DNA of 64,000 nucleotides, taken from Sparassis latifolia. Lineage: Eukaryota; Basidiomycota; Agaricomycetes; Polyporales; Sparassidaceae. The DNA is taken from the NCBI GenBank assembly GCA_018466975.1, contig CM031560.1, positions 2,046,001 through 2,110,000 of the forward strand, in the 5' to 3' direction. The notes beneath the pieces are model-generated. The model had not been told where the DNA came from and ran no database searches. It was given only the letters and a program-made list of their open reading frames with translations. Positions 1 to 10,630 of this stretch are shown piece by piece (position 1 is the first letter of the stretch; every line of letters starts with the position of its first letter). Both the position numbers and the translations under genes were made by a program.

Positions 1-839
1 AGGTGCATATAATGATCTCGTTCCTCTTGAGCCTTTTATAGCTTCAAGTTCGACGCGAGCAAGAAGAAATATTATTTAAAAGTAGCTCACCGCGTTCAAA
101 CACATCTCGGAGGTTGGTAACCGGGACAGATGACCGAGATGTTACGACCTATAGCTGTACCTCTTTGGCACGCTGGAATCCCTTCCATGAACTTGGATAG
201 GCCAAGCCATGGACTCATTGTCACCTGGGCTTCAAGCAGCATTACATGGTTATTTCGGTACCTAAGTACAGAACTCGTTAGTCATACAATAGGCAGAACA
301 AGCGAATTTACAAATCGTGATGGCTACCGAAGAACTGCGAGAAGAATACGCGCACTTCATGCTTTAGCTTGCTCACTTGGTGACTTGTCCAAACCAGCAA
401 AAAAATTCAAATCTGGAAACATACTTGAGCTCGTGACGAGGAAAAATGGACACTTCGCTGTATTCTAGAGTCCTATTCAGTCGAGAGTCAAGGTCGTGTA
501 CTGCGTCTTGTCCTAGACTCCAATTGAACGCACCGGCATGTGAGATCCCAGGAAGGATATATGCTGCTGCAGGAAATTGTTCAGGACTAGAAATGCGCGA
601 TGGGAGTGCATGCTGAGATCTAAGATTTATAGCGATGGTGGACTGGACCGAAGATTTGTCAGGAAAGTCCTCTGGAGAATTACCTAGTTTGGGTCGAGCG
701 GGGTCGAATGTTCTGGTGGTTGCTAGAACGCGACTCGCAGCTCTCATAAGCTCCCGCGCGCCCCCGACCCGCTCTCTCTGTCTTCATCTGACAACCATCA
801 CCGACACACGCTTCACGTCGTCATCGACACCTCTTCACC
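1..839. other. Left-edge stretch without a supported gene
   Basis: Only short, composition-poor open frames lie here and none shows a recognisable domain or a convincing intron chain. The last hundred bases or so before 840 are pyrimidine-rich and lead into a good start context (CACC-ATG-G), so they are probably the promoter and 5' UTR of the RING-finger gene. Confidence 0.5.
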
Positions 840-3383
840 ATGGACAACAACCACAACGTTTACAACGGTTTCTTCCAACATCTTCTCGACGCAAACCCTA
901 ATATTGGCCAGCAGATAGGCCAAGTATTACAGAACCTCGTTCGCGGCATGGCGCATCACCCTCCACCACCACCTGCTGCAGACCAGCACCCTCCAGAGGA
1001 TGACCCCGAACTCGCCGATTTACCCCCTCTAGAGACCGTGTCCGAGGAGGATCCGCAGGACTCTACAGATAGTCCAATGGACGCTACTGAGGAAGCTCTA
1101 GCGCATCATGTAAATGGCCTTTCTCTATCGTCGTCGTCCCACTCTACTCATTCTCGGTCACAGGAACAGTCACAGGCGAGCTTCTCGCCGACACCGCTAC
1201 ATCATACACAGCCGGCAGACTCTATGCCGTCTCTAGCTTCCGTCTCGAGTCCCTCCATCAGTGACGTCGATATGCATGACGTGGAGATGACTGTAGATCC
1301 AAGCCAGCTTCTGGCTGCGGAGTCTTCTACTCCCGCTGAGCCTGGGCCTTCGACAATCCGCGGCGCGCGTCGTGCAAGGGTCGACGATGAAGAGGACGAG
1401 GAGAATATGCGGGAGACCAACCGCCAACGCATGCATTCTCCTGAGGTCCATAATCAGGAGCTTCCCGGTGCTGCACCGCAACCGGCACACCAGGCCCCCA
1501 ATCCTCACGCTCCCGGCAACGCTCCTAATCCGCCGCCATTGTTCAGTCGGATTGTCTACTCGTTCGACATTATCCCTCCTCCACCACCTCGTACGGACGG
1601 TGCTCAACGTGCGGGTGCACAGACGGATCCGCATGCTCCCGCGCAGCTACCCGACCATCTGCCTCCTCCCGCCATTCCCATGATTAACTTATCATTCAAC
1701 GTTCCTATCACCCCGCCGGGCACTGGTGCGCCAGCAGGGGCTGCTGGGGAGCCTGCTCCCGACGGTGTAGGTCCTAATGCACCCCCACATGAAGGGATGG
1801 ATGCCAACTATATGCGGCAATTCTTACAGCAAATGCTGGGTGGGAACTTTCAAGTAGGTGACCCGACCCTCGTCTTCGGCGGTCCTGGGGACTTCGCTGC
1901 ATTTCCATTCCCGTTCGGGATGCATCGCGAGGAGCCGGATGATCCTGACCGCGCGAAGAGGCTTGTTGCTGGATTGGACGAAGTACCGCTTGGGCTTGTG
2001 CGGAGGATGGAGCGTGTTGGTGGCTCGGGTACCTCGGAGGGAGACTCTCCACTATGTGCCATTTGTTGGGAGAGGTTGACGGACGTGGATGCGGGTGGGT
2101 TCGAATTGGAACCCGAGGTAACCGAAGGTTTCGACGCCGCATCTGCTGGTGAGGGTGCCGGCACCGCCGGGTCAAAGGTAGTGGACGCCAAGAAGATCGT
2201 TGTACTGCCGTGCTCCCACGTCTTCCACACTTCTTGCCTATTTCCGTGGTTCTCCAAGCCGCATCGTACGACATGCCCCACATGTCGTTTCGATATTGAC
2301 CCGGATTCGCTGACTTACTCGCCGAGGCGGAGACCTCAACGACCACAAACGCAGCCCCAAACTCCCCTTCCCACTGATGCACAGCCTACTCCTACTGCAG
2401 TTGGCTCTGAAGGGCGGGTTCGCCCTCAGCCAGAGGCTCAGGCGGGCGCAGGTGTGCCACCGATTCCTGGCGATGGGCCGAATGCAGCACCTAGACCAAA
2501 CCAAGGGCGCCCTGCAGGCCAGAGGTTGCCACCATTCATCGCTCTCGACTTCAACGTCTTCGTCCCTGTAGTCACTAACGACGGTGTGCCAGCGCCAATG
2601 ACAGTGCCTATGCCTCCGGCTCCTGGTACTACCGCTGCGGGCCTCGGCGCAGGCACGCTTCCTGGCTTCACTCACTTGGAAGAAGAAGCAGCTCGTGGGC
2701 TGTTCGAACGTCTGTTCGGTGTTGGCCCTCATCCAGCGGGCGCTGGCGCCCACGGCGGTCCACAGCCTCAACTACATCAGCCCGTGGATACTACTCCCGC
2801 TGGCGGTGCTCCTGCTGGTCAGGCCAACCTAGATGGCGGTGCACCAGATGTCCAAGGAGCAGGCCCAAATGGTCCATTCCCCACATTCGAGTCAATGTTC
2901 GTGGGCCCTACCCCACATTTCTTCGAGGCGTTCCCTCCGGCGATGATGCATCCGCCCGTGGATGTGCCCGTCAATATAGGCGGTCGTTTCCAGCGAGGTC
3001 CACGTCCGCCGAAACCCCAATGGACTTTGCCCGCTGCCCCTGGTCCTACTTTGCGGCAACGCATTGAGCGCAAAGAGCACGAGATGGGGCTACGATGCTC
3101 GGACGTGAGCTGTGGGCTCGGCCCCTCCGACGAGGAACCCCTACCTACCGGAGATGCCAATGCTTTGCGCCAACTTTCTATCCATCCCTTCGGCAAAGGC
3201 ATGGACGAGAAGGTCTGTGAACACACGTTCCATCCATCCTGTCTTGTCAGTGCCGAGCGCGTTGCCGGATGGGGCGGTGAGGACAAGAAAGAAGGAGAGG
3301 TTGAAGTATCGTGTCCGACCTGCAGGGCCGTCGGCTACATCTCGCGGGCGGACTGGGACGAGGGCGCGTGTGCGCTCGTGTAG
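840..3383 (+). CDS. Large RING-H2 finger protein, putative E3 ubiquitin ligase
   Basis: A single 847-residue open frame with no intron, starting at an ATG in CACC-ATG-G context. Residues 1-390 are Pro/Ala/Ser/His-rich and look disordered. Around residues 405-485 is a RING-H2 finger: CAIC, then a roughly 40-residue insert, then PCSHVFHTSCLFPWF and CPTCR. After another Pro/Gly/Ala-rich stretch, the C-terminal 95 residues hold a second zinc-finger-like module (CSDVSC, CEHTFHPSC, CPTC). RING proteins of this kind transfer ubiquitin from an E2 to a substrate; the substrate here cannot be told. The long low-complexity linkers and the paired cysteine/histidine modules are the main oddities. The RING assignment is firm; ligase activity is inferred from the family. 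Confidence 0.9.
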   Translation: MDNNHNVYNGFFQHLLDANPNIGQQIGQVLQNLVRGMAHHPPPPPAADQHPPEDDPELADLPPLETVSEEDPQDSTDSPMDATEEALAHHVNGLSLSSSSHSTHSRSQEQSQASFSPTPLHHTQPADSMPSLASVSSPSISDVDMHDVEMTVDPSQLLAAESSTPAEPGPSTIRGARRARVDDEEDEENMRETNRQRMHSPEVHNQELPGAAPQPAHQAPNPHAPGNAPNPPPLFSRIVYSFDIIPPPPPRTDGAQRAGAQTDPHAPAQLPDHLPPPAIPMINLSFNVPITPPGTGAPAGAAGEPAPDGVGPNAPPHEGMDANYMRQFLQQMLGGNFQVGDPTLVFGGPGDFAAFPFPFGMHREEPDDPDRAKRLVAGLDEVPLGLVRRMERVGGSGTSEGDSPLCAICWERLTDVDAGGFELEPEVTEGFDAASAGEGAGTAGSKVVDAKKIVVLPCSHVFHTSCLFPWFSKPHRTTCPTCRFDIDPDSLTYSPRRRPQRPQTQPQTPLPTDAQPTPTAVGSEGRVRPQPEAQAGAGVPPIPGDGPNAAPRPNQGRPAGQRLPPFIALDFNVFVPVVTNDGVPAPMTVPMPPAPGTTAAGLGAGTLPGFTHLEEEAARGLFERLFGVGPHPAGAGAHGGPQPQLHQPVDTTPAGGAPAGQANLDGGAPDVQGAGPNGPFPTFESMFVGPTPHFFEAFPPAMMHPPVDVPVNIGGRFQRGPRPPKPQWTLPAAPGPTLRQRIERKEHEMGLRCSDVSCGLGPSDEEPLPTGDANALRQLSIHPFGKGMDEKVCEHTFHPSCLVSAERVAGWGGEDKKEGEVEVSCPTCRAVGYISRADWDEGACALV

Positions 3384-3870
3384 ACGCACCGACACATCTG
3401 GCTTTCGTGCTTTGCAACAAGTTACTTCGTCAGTTGATACCCATGCTTTGCTGTCGTCTTGCGCGCTGATCTTCGTTCGCGTGCGCAGATCCCATATGCC
3501 GTATACCACCACCGATTCAAGCATCCAGACCATACGTTCGCAGTCTAATCATTTATATCTTGTACACTTTTCGTTTTCTCTCATGATCACGGTGCATATT
3601 ATTATGGACGCTGAGCATTTACGTTAAACGGTAATTTGTACTGTACTGTATTAGTGCGAATGCATGGCCACGTATTCTTACCTATTTCTTCAGCGGAAAA
3701 TGTAAAGTAGTAATATTATGTTATTGCCCTGACCTTGTCTGGTCAACATAGTCCTCAGAATCCAGGCAAAAAGATCGAGTATCCAGACAGCTCACCAGTG
3801 TCAGTTCTGGCGGCGGTGAGCTGCGGCTAGCGACTTATGGACGAGTAATAGAGACCACTACGCTGGAGCT
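3384..3870. other. Convergent intergenic stretch
   Basis: Lies between the 3' ends of the RING-finger gene and the minus-strand F-box gene. It is AT-richer than the genes and holds no supported coding region; it presumably carries both 3' UTRs. Confidence 0.5.
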
Positions 3871-5127
3871 TCAGCAAACAGAGATATCGAGACGTGTGCC
3901 TCGCACGCTCAGGCGCGGCAACGACGACCTAATAGCGTCGACCGTTTCGCCGCCATGGATCCCGAATGTGACAACAAGACGCGGGAGCGTGCGGGGGAGA
4001 TGGGAGAGGGACTCGTCCACGTGCGCCCAGTCGACTCCCACCGTCCCGAGGAAAGTGAAGATGATCTGCGAGAGGCGCGGTGAGGCGATCGTAGAGAGCA
4101 GCGCGGGCACCCACGGGCAGCGCACGCCGGCGAACGTGTTGGAGACAATGTGCAGGGACGCGAGCCGCGTGTTGTGCGCGAGTGTGACGTCGTCTGGGAG
4201 CGCAGCTGCGTACAACTGCGGTCAGAAACGCGAGAGTAGTAGCGCTGGCAGAGGCGTACCGTCGGTGTCCAGAGAGTACAGCGCGATTTGGAGCTCTTCA
4301 AGGTGCGTCCCGGCCCTGCGTAGTACGTTTTTGAAGCCAGGCCCCCGTGATGCGAACGCGTACACGCCCCAGTGGAGCCTGCGCAGACGCAGGTCGAAGC
4401 GGGGACTGAGGAATAGCGACGCCATGGCCTCGACGGCTGTCTGAAACTGGCCCGTGTCCACTATCGTCAGGTCCTCGATTCGGATCGCCTTTTCGCCGGC
4501 GCCAAGCTCTGGCACCACAACAGGGGACGGTGCGCCCAACCCCGCGTTGCTGCCCCAGCTCACGTTGGACATGTGCACCGTGCGGAGCTGCGGGTATGCG
4601 GAGAGGAGGCGCAGGAGGTCGTGCGGGTTCTCGAAGTCGACGAAGCTGAGGCGAAGGGTGCGCACGGCGGGGGAGAATGTGAGGAAGCACTCTTCTTCCT
4701 GCTTGGTGGTGGGGCTGAAGGACGGGTTCCAGAGCACGTTCGCGAGCGCGAGGTGCTGCACGGCGCGGAGGCGGGGAAGGAGCAGCGTGAGCCCCTGGCC
4801 GAGGTGGTTGAGGTGCCCGTGCTCGTCCATCCACGGGGTGAGGATGCAGAGCTCGCGAATGTAGCGCGGGATGCCGGTGGAGGCGGCGGCGGAGGCATCG
4901 AGGAGGGCATTGAGTTGGGCGCAGTGGTGTGCGCCGCCGAGGGTGACGCTGCGGAAGAGGTGCAAGCGGGTGGTCGGGAGCCAGGTGCGGCACGTGAGAC
5001 TGCAGGCGGCGAGTGCGCTGGGATCGTCCCAGAGAAAATCGATGATGTGGTCGAAAATTTCGGGCGGGAGGACCACCACGGGTTGGTGCGTCCTGCCGGT
5101 TTCGCAGCAGCAGGTAGCGCTACACAT
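3871..5127 (-). CDS. F-box protein (two exons)
   Basis: Exons 5127-4260 and 4205-3871 (minus strand), joined over a 54-nt intron (donor GTACGC, a CTGAC branch, acceptor ACGCAG at 4206), give 400 residues. Residues about 18-60 form an F-box (LPPEIFDHIIDFLWDD, then CSLTCRTWLPTTRLHLF). This is the Skp1-binding module of SCF ubiquitin ligases and is typical of the large Agaricomycete F-box families. The rest is leucine-rich and probably folds as degenerate LRR-like repeats for substrate binding. The nearer CAG at 4216 would break the frame, so the second CAG is taken as the acceptor. The substrate is unknown. Confidence 0.85.
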
Positions 5128-6743
5128 GATCTGGGGAGTTGTAATGTCAGCGCATAAATATCAGCGTTGTGGTTTGGTTGTGGCTGCGTCTACATACCAC
5201 GGCCATCGGGACTTTAGTCGCCCGATCAGAAGTCACTGACGGACGATCAGTATCCGGATAATTAGAACAGCAGTGGTCAGTGGTCTCAACTATTATCACC
5301 GCTTTCATCGCTTCTGCCCGATGGACAGAATCACAATTCACCTGCGGAGGCAGTGCTAGGCAGTGGTGGATTGCGGATTGAGCGGACCCGGACGGAGGCT
5401 GTGACCAGGACTCGCATGCAGCCGTCACACCAACTCGTGACAAGCGCGTGACGAATCGTTCACGTGATCGCGGTGTCAGTCACATATGGTTGATTTTCTC
5501 GCCCAGCGACGACAATCCCTTCAGGCTGTCGAGCTCTCGTTGAATCTTGATCAGTGTTTAGGTGAGCATGAGCCTCGGCAGTACTGATTCACACTTGCTT
5601 TAGATCCACGAGCATCAGGTCACGTCCATCTTCCTGCACACGCTAGTCCCACGAGCTTACTCCGCGTTGAACAGACATTTTCTGCATGTATCGGAGCCTC
5701 TTCTGCGCGACTTTCATCTGCGACTCGGCATCCTGCTGCATCCAGCATCTCCGGTCTGGCTGACTGAGCGAGGTTCAAACCCTCGTCTCATCGTCCAATC
5801 CCAATGCGGACCGTGGTGCGTGCTGCCTTGCGCAGACATCACTCACACAGTCCTATCGGAAAGTCTTTACTTCTGATTGTGGTGTGGCAGGCTCTTCGAC
5901 CAAACCTTCTACTCAGGCCTGCCGGGTGATCGAAAACGCGTCCATGTCTCCCCGTCGAAGCTTGCGAAGAGGCTCCTCAGCGTGCACGCGTGAAGATCCT
6001 GACTTTCCGGAAAATATACTTGACGGGCAGTATGTATTGAATGTCGCTGGTGCACCAGCCATATCGTGCGTTTACTCTGGCCCGGCCCACGAGGCTGACC
6101 CTCCCTTCCATCATCAGAATTATAAACGCTGCCTGGGGCACAACACCTCCTCGAGGCCTCGAGGGCTGATAGTTCTACCACACGATCATCGCCGCGGGGG
6201 AACACGCTACACGGGGGTGCCAAATCGAACGCCTCAGCTGACGCACCACATCGAGCAACTCATCGTTCGGCACGGCTCGCGCACTGGGCATGGCAAAAAC
6301 TCACGAATGAATTACACGGGGGCTACATGGGCAGGCACGTGGCACGCCCTGCAGGCGGCAGTAGGTGCTACTGTACAACATACCGAGAGTCCGTATGCGG
6401 GGGCGCGACTCACGGCCCGGGCGATTATGGGGTGTGCGGGGTGCAATGGTGGTGCTAATGGTACAGGATGAGGGGAGATGCGTGGGCGGTAGCGACGTTG
6501 AAGCGGCCGGAGTGGTATCGTGCGACAAGACGGTGCGCGGGGCGCGAAGAGCGGGGGCTGCGGGGGCGGAACGAACGAATAGCACAGCGAAGGAGGCGAG
6601 TATCAGGATCCAGTCCTACAGCCCACGACCAGCTAGCGACGTCAGCCCCTGGCGCGCTGCTGACACTGGAGTTAGGCTCACCGTAACGGGTATCGAAATC
6701 ACAGCATACGAGGTGCGAGTGCAACGCGATCGTCCAGGACGCG
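5128..6743. other. Long stretch without a supported gene
   Basis: About 1.6 kb between the F-box gene promoter and the 3' end of the DUF6699-like gene. It contains a TCACGTGA palindrome near 5460 that could serve the F-box gene. Short open frames here have no family signature. A T-arm-like hairpin near 5772-5788 is not backed by the rest of a tRNA. Confidence 0.4.
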
Positions 6744-7826
6744 TCAGCGTGTCACAGGCTTTGGGAGACCCAGCTGAAGCACCCAGTGGTGATCGGGCTT
6801 GTTCAGTTCGTCCGGCCGCGTGAGCCCCATGAAGATCGTGCGCCCCGCCAGTGTATCCACCCGGCGCATACCCTGCTCCATCTCGAACTCGCGGTTGCGA
6901 CCCTCCCGCTTGCACCGCATCTCAAAGGACTTCCGTATCCGCTCACCGTTCGGCCCGGAGAGGAACTGCGCCTTCTCCTCCTCGGTCAGAAATTCCTTGT
7001 ACGTCTTCCAGATCTCGTGGAATACATGCATGACGAGTATTCCCTTTCCGCCTTCGGGTATAGGCTCAGGGTGCACCACAAAGTCCCACTGGGGTCTGTC
7101 CGGGAAGCGGATCATCATCTTGGAGATGGGGAAATCGGAGACACGCCTGTCAAGCTCGGCCTTGGGCACGGCAATCGGGGCGGGGTATTTGGGGTCGTGG
7201 TCGCGGATGTGTTCAACACGCTGCGAGATGTCGAAGTATATCTTGCGCATGTCTGCCACCCGCTCATTGTACGGACAGAGCAGGCTGTGCAGGCGCACGG
7301 GCTGGGGGGGCGGCGCTGCAGGGGGGAACGTGACGTCAAGGCGGCATGCAGAGGACGGTGAGCACGTACCAGGCTTCAGGATACCCTTGAGCGGCTTGGG
7401 ATGCGCGAGTGAGGGTGAGGGGCGCAGGTCGGAGGCCCGCTGCGATGAGGCGGGGGACGTCGACGACCTGCTGTGCGCCGACCTGGACTCGGGCCTGGCC
7501 GGCGCGAGGGTGGGACGGTGTGCCACTGGCTTGAGCGGTGTTGGCGCCGCCCCGCGATGGACCACGGGATCGGTGCGCGGGGTCGAGGCCCGGCGCGTGG
7601 GCTTCCAGTCGTCTTCACGCTGGGGGGTGGACGATCTGAAATGCATCGCGACGGGAGAACTTGGTGAGGACGTGGAGGACTCGCTCTCCGAGTACCATGC
7701 CTGGGGTTGCTGGAAGGTGTAGACGGGCTCGTCGTCGTCGTCCCCCACGTCGGGGAGTGGGATCCTGCCGATCTTGGGCGCGGGTGGGGTGAGAACGCGC
7801 TTGAAGATGTCCTTGAGCTCGAACAT
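6744..7826 (-). CDS. DUF6699-like basidiomycete protein
   Basis: Modelled as exons 7826-7370 and 7315-6744. The intron is 54 nt (donor GTACGT, branch CTTGAC, acceptor CTGCAG); because it is a multiple of three the open frame reads through it. The spliced product is 342 residues. The first half is Ser/Pro-rich and acidic. The second half has PPPQPVRLHSLL, then YFDISQRVEHIR, RFPDRPQWDFVVHPEP and GILVMHVFHEIWKTYKEFL. This layout is what I recall for the DUF6699 family, common and uncharacterised in Agaricomycetes. I chose the ATG at 7826 (MFELKDIF); an in-frame upstream ATG at 7982 would add 52 hydrophobic residues and is less likely. Function unknown. Confidence 0.7.
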   Translation of the reverse strand: MFELKDIFKRVLTPPAPKIGRIPLPDVGDDDDEPVYTFQQPQAWYSESESSTSSPSSPVAMHFRSSTPQREDDWKPTRRASTPRTDPVVHRGAAPTPLKPVAHRPTLAPARPESRSAHSRSSTSPASSQRASDLRPSPSLAHPKPLKGILKPGTCSPSSACRLDVTFPPAAPPPQPVRLHSLLCPYNERVADMRKIYFDISQRVEHIRDHDPKYPAPIAVPKAELDRRVSDFPISKMMIRFPDRPQWDFVVHPEPIPEGGKGILVMHVFHEIWKTYKEFLTEEEKAQFLSGPNGERIRKSFEMRCKREGRNREFEMEQGMRRVDTLAGRTIFMGLTRPDELNKPDHHWVLQLGLPKPVTR

Positions 7827-8925
7827 GATCGGCGGGCACGCAGATGGGTGCAACCGCTCGATACGAGAGGGCAGGTGGTCTGTGGAATGAAGGGGTGGAG
7901 AGAGGGACGAGGCTACGAAACGGCCGCAGCTGGCGAGCGCAGTGGCGATAGTGGAAGATAGCAGGGGAAGGGGAAAGAGCATGCAGTCGTGGCAGGGTCG
8001 TGGCAGTGGTCGTGTCGAGCCCTCGGAGCGGGCCCCAGCAGTCGTCTCGCTGCGCGCGCAGATATAGACCGGGAGGCCCTCTGACTAGCGCTTGCGCCAG
8101 GAGAGTGAGGGACTGAGGGAGAGTTGGCGGGAGCGGGGGATCCCTCCTCCTCGCCCCCCACACGAGGCCCATGAATGCGAGATCGGGCCGCGAAATCTCT
8201 CCTCCATCTACCCGTCACGTGCGTCCTCTATTGACTCTCTGTTGGCTTCTGTGGGTCCGCAGCCGCGCCTCCGCTGACTCGCCGCTGTGCAGCTGCCTGT
8301 GCAATGTCATTCCAGCTCATGGAATGCTGGCACGTCTGTCTAACTAACGCAATCATTCTCGTTTGGGTCGTGTCTGCCCCGCACCTGCATGTGACACGAG
8401 GAAACTGTATGGATTAAACACACCGGTTCCGCCCAGAGTACGGCACGAACAACACTATCCCGACATCGATAACTGCTAGCACTTCAGCCCGGTGCTGCAG
8501 GCGTCTCTGCCCTTGACATGCGAACCAACGTACGCGGGCGCAGCAGTGCAGCCACCCCTCAATCTCCGCAACACGGACGACACCTGCCTCATCTGGACGT
8601 TCGTGTCCATCTACTGAATAGCGGCAGATGGCACTAGATCATACGAAGCTCCGCAGGGCCGTATTTTTCTGCAGACGACCGCTCACGAGAATCATCTGGA
8701 AGTCCATCTCGTCCCGGAAGGGCAAGTGTACTTGAGTGCACATGCCTTTTCAGGCCTAAGTCGGCGCCCAAGAATCGTGGCCCTAGGATGATAGGATCGC
8801 AGGAGATTGTTGCTGATCACCTTGAAAGTTCTGTGGTCCTGCTGTGGTATGGCTGCGATAAATATGAGAGCCTCAGGCAAGCAGGAACGCATCCCACCAT
8901 CGCCTCAGCGACTACTCCAACGAAC
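7827..8925. other. Upstream region of the DUF6699-like gene
   Basis: Holds a TCACGTG motif at 8215-8221 and pyrimidine-rich stretches consistent with a promoter for the leftward gene. No coding region here can be supported. Confidence 0.4.
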
Positions 8926-9554
8926 ATGCCCAAGGTCCCAGTCGCAGCGCGCGACCCGAAGTCCACCCGGCCGGCGACGGGCCAGCGGCGCCTCTCTCGA
9001 GAAGAAGAGCGCTTGCGCTATCGCAGAGAAGTGCTCTGCCTGCCCGGACCTATCGACGCATGGATCCAGGCGAACGCGTCCAGCAGCACCTGCGCACGCC
9101 CACGCTCAGGCTCAGGCTCAGATCCGCGCTGCCCACTCGCGGCCGAAGAGGTCTGCTGCATGCTGCAGATGCAGCGCACGAGGGTGCGTGTGAACGTGGC
9201 TCGCCGTCCGGTTCACGGGAGGCTGATGAGGCCGAACGCCAGCCCCCCGCGCCCGCGGACGGCGGCGTGTTCGAGGATCCCGAGACCTTCACCCTGTATC
9301 TGGCGCTCGCGGGCCCGGCGGGGACGGGCGATCACCCAAGCATCGTCCGCAGCCGCAGGATGGTCCTGCAGACCTACGAGGGATGGCCCGAGAGTCTGGA
9401 TGCCCCCGACTGGGCGGCTTGGCGTCCCGGGCAGACGGTCGCGTTCCGGCAGCGGAGAGTCAATGTCGCTGCGTTTTTGCGTGCTGCCGTACGCTCCGAG
9501 GATATCATCGCGGTTTGTGTCCTGGTCTGCTCCAAGCGCCCTGCGACATACTGA
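8926..9554 (+). CDS. Doubtful small hypothetical protein
   Basis: A possible two-exon gene: 8926-9030 (a basic start, MPKVPVAARDPKSTRPATG) joined to 9084-9554 by a 53-nt intron (donor GTGCTC, acceptor GTCCAG), giving 191 residues. The second part contains FTLYLALAGPAGTGDHPSIV and RRMVLQTYEGWPESLDAPDW, which look more protein-like than the other frames. I recognise no domain. The splice sites are weak and no branch point is clear, so this may not be a gene at all. Confidence 0.3.
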
Positions 9555-10630
9555 TGAGGTTCTCAGCCGCTCATTGACGCTTTGGCATTTTTTCACGTTT
9601 AATGTCGCTATCCGGATACCATTCGTGTAAATCATCCCCCAGACGGCAATCTTGTATCGGTGGTTTAGTTGAGAGAGATGGTGTGAGCGCGGAGACCACC
9701 AATAGACTCATTCATGGCATTGCACAGGCTGAGGCAAGTTCCAAAGCGATGAATTGGAAAGCAGGCACAGACCGGAGGTGGTGCAGATAGTCATGAGAGG
9801 CGAAGGTTTACAGGCAGACTCCCTTCCTGCGGTAAATGACGACAGCGTTTCCAGAGATACAGTACCAGAGAGCTGCATACGGATTAGCAGCATTGCTGGG
9901 GGAAGGACGCGTGGGTCAGCATCAAGGAACTCAACATACGGTGGTCCGATGCCGATGCACGATGTCATACCTCTATGACGAACATATGCCTATTGGTACT
10001 GCGAACTGTATGTCGGCCACCCCGCAAGTTCCTGTCCCAGACGCGCGTCAGTCACACCGCCGAGCGAACCAGATACATCTGTGAGGTGGCCCACAACATT
10101 CGGCCCAACGCCCGGCCACCAGGCCACCAACCTTCCAAGACGGAAAGCCACCGGGCGGTGTAGATAACGACATAGCTGCGGCTCATTGCGCGTCCTTGGG
10201 ATAAGATGGCACGTCCCTGAGATCCCCGAAGTCGTGGGAGGTGTTTGCGTCATCGTTCTGCGTTTAATTTGTGGAGACTCGGAAAGAGTCGCCACTGCCA
10301 TCGCCATGAAACTGGGTAGACTTAATTGGTGGAGGACGTTGGCGATCGCGTCCGGACGTCCAGCATTCTGCTGGTTCTCCCCTCTCTGCACCGAGATTCT
10401 GCTGTACAGCGAGTTTTGCCAATGTTGTTCGGAACAGAGCCTGCGGCTCAACTGGAGCTTCGAGAAGGTGAAAGTAAATGCACGAACCTGGGAAAGCTTC
10501 CACACACGGGCAAGACTCGGCAGGCGGCTGCCGGGATGATAACGTGATCGACGCGACTTGTCACTGGTGTCACAGCCCAGCCGTCACAAAGACAAACCTG
10601 CAACTTGAACTCGCATTGGTGAGATTGATT
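9555..10630. other. Stretch without a supported gene
   Basis: About 1.1 kb upstream of the first tandem F-box gene. Several short open frames on both strands show no motif or conserved intron pattern. Confidence 0.4.

Noticed and set aside
130..468. 112-codon frame at the left edge
   Set aside because: No domain, no intron chain, no conserved feel.
4298..4993. Pro/Arg/His-rich minus-strand frame overlapping the F-box gene
   Set aside because: Shadow in another frame; the F-box frame has clear homology.
5772..5795. T-arm-like hairpin CGAGG-TTCAAAC-CCTCG suggesting a tRNA
   Set aside because: No matching acceptor stem, A box or anticodon arm upstream; a chance hairpin or remnant.
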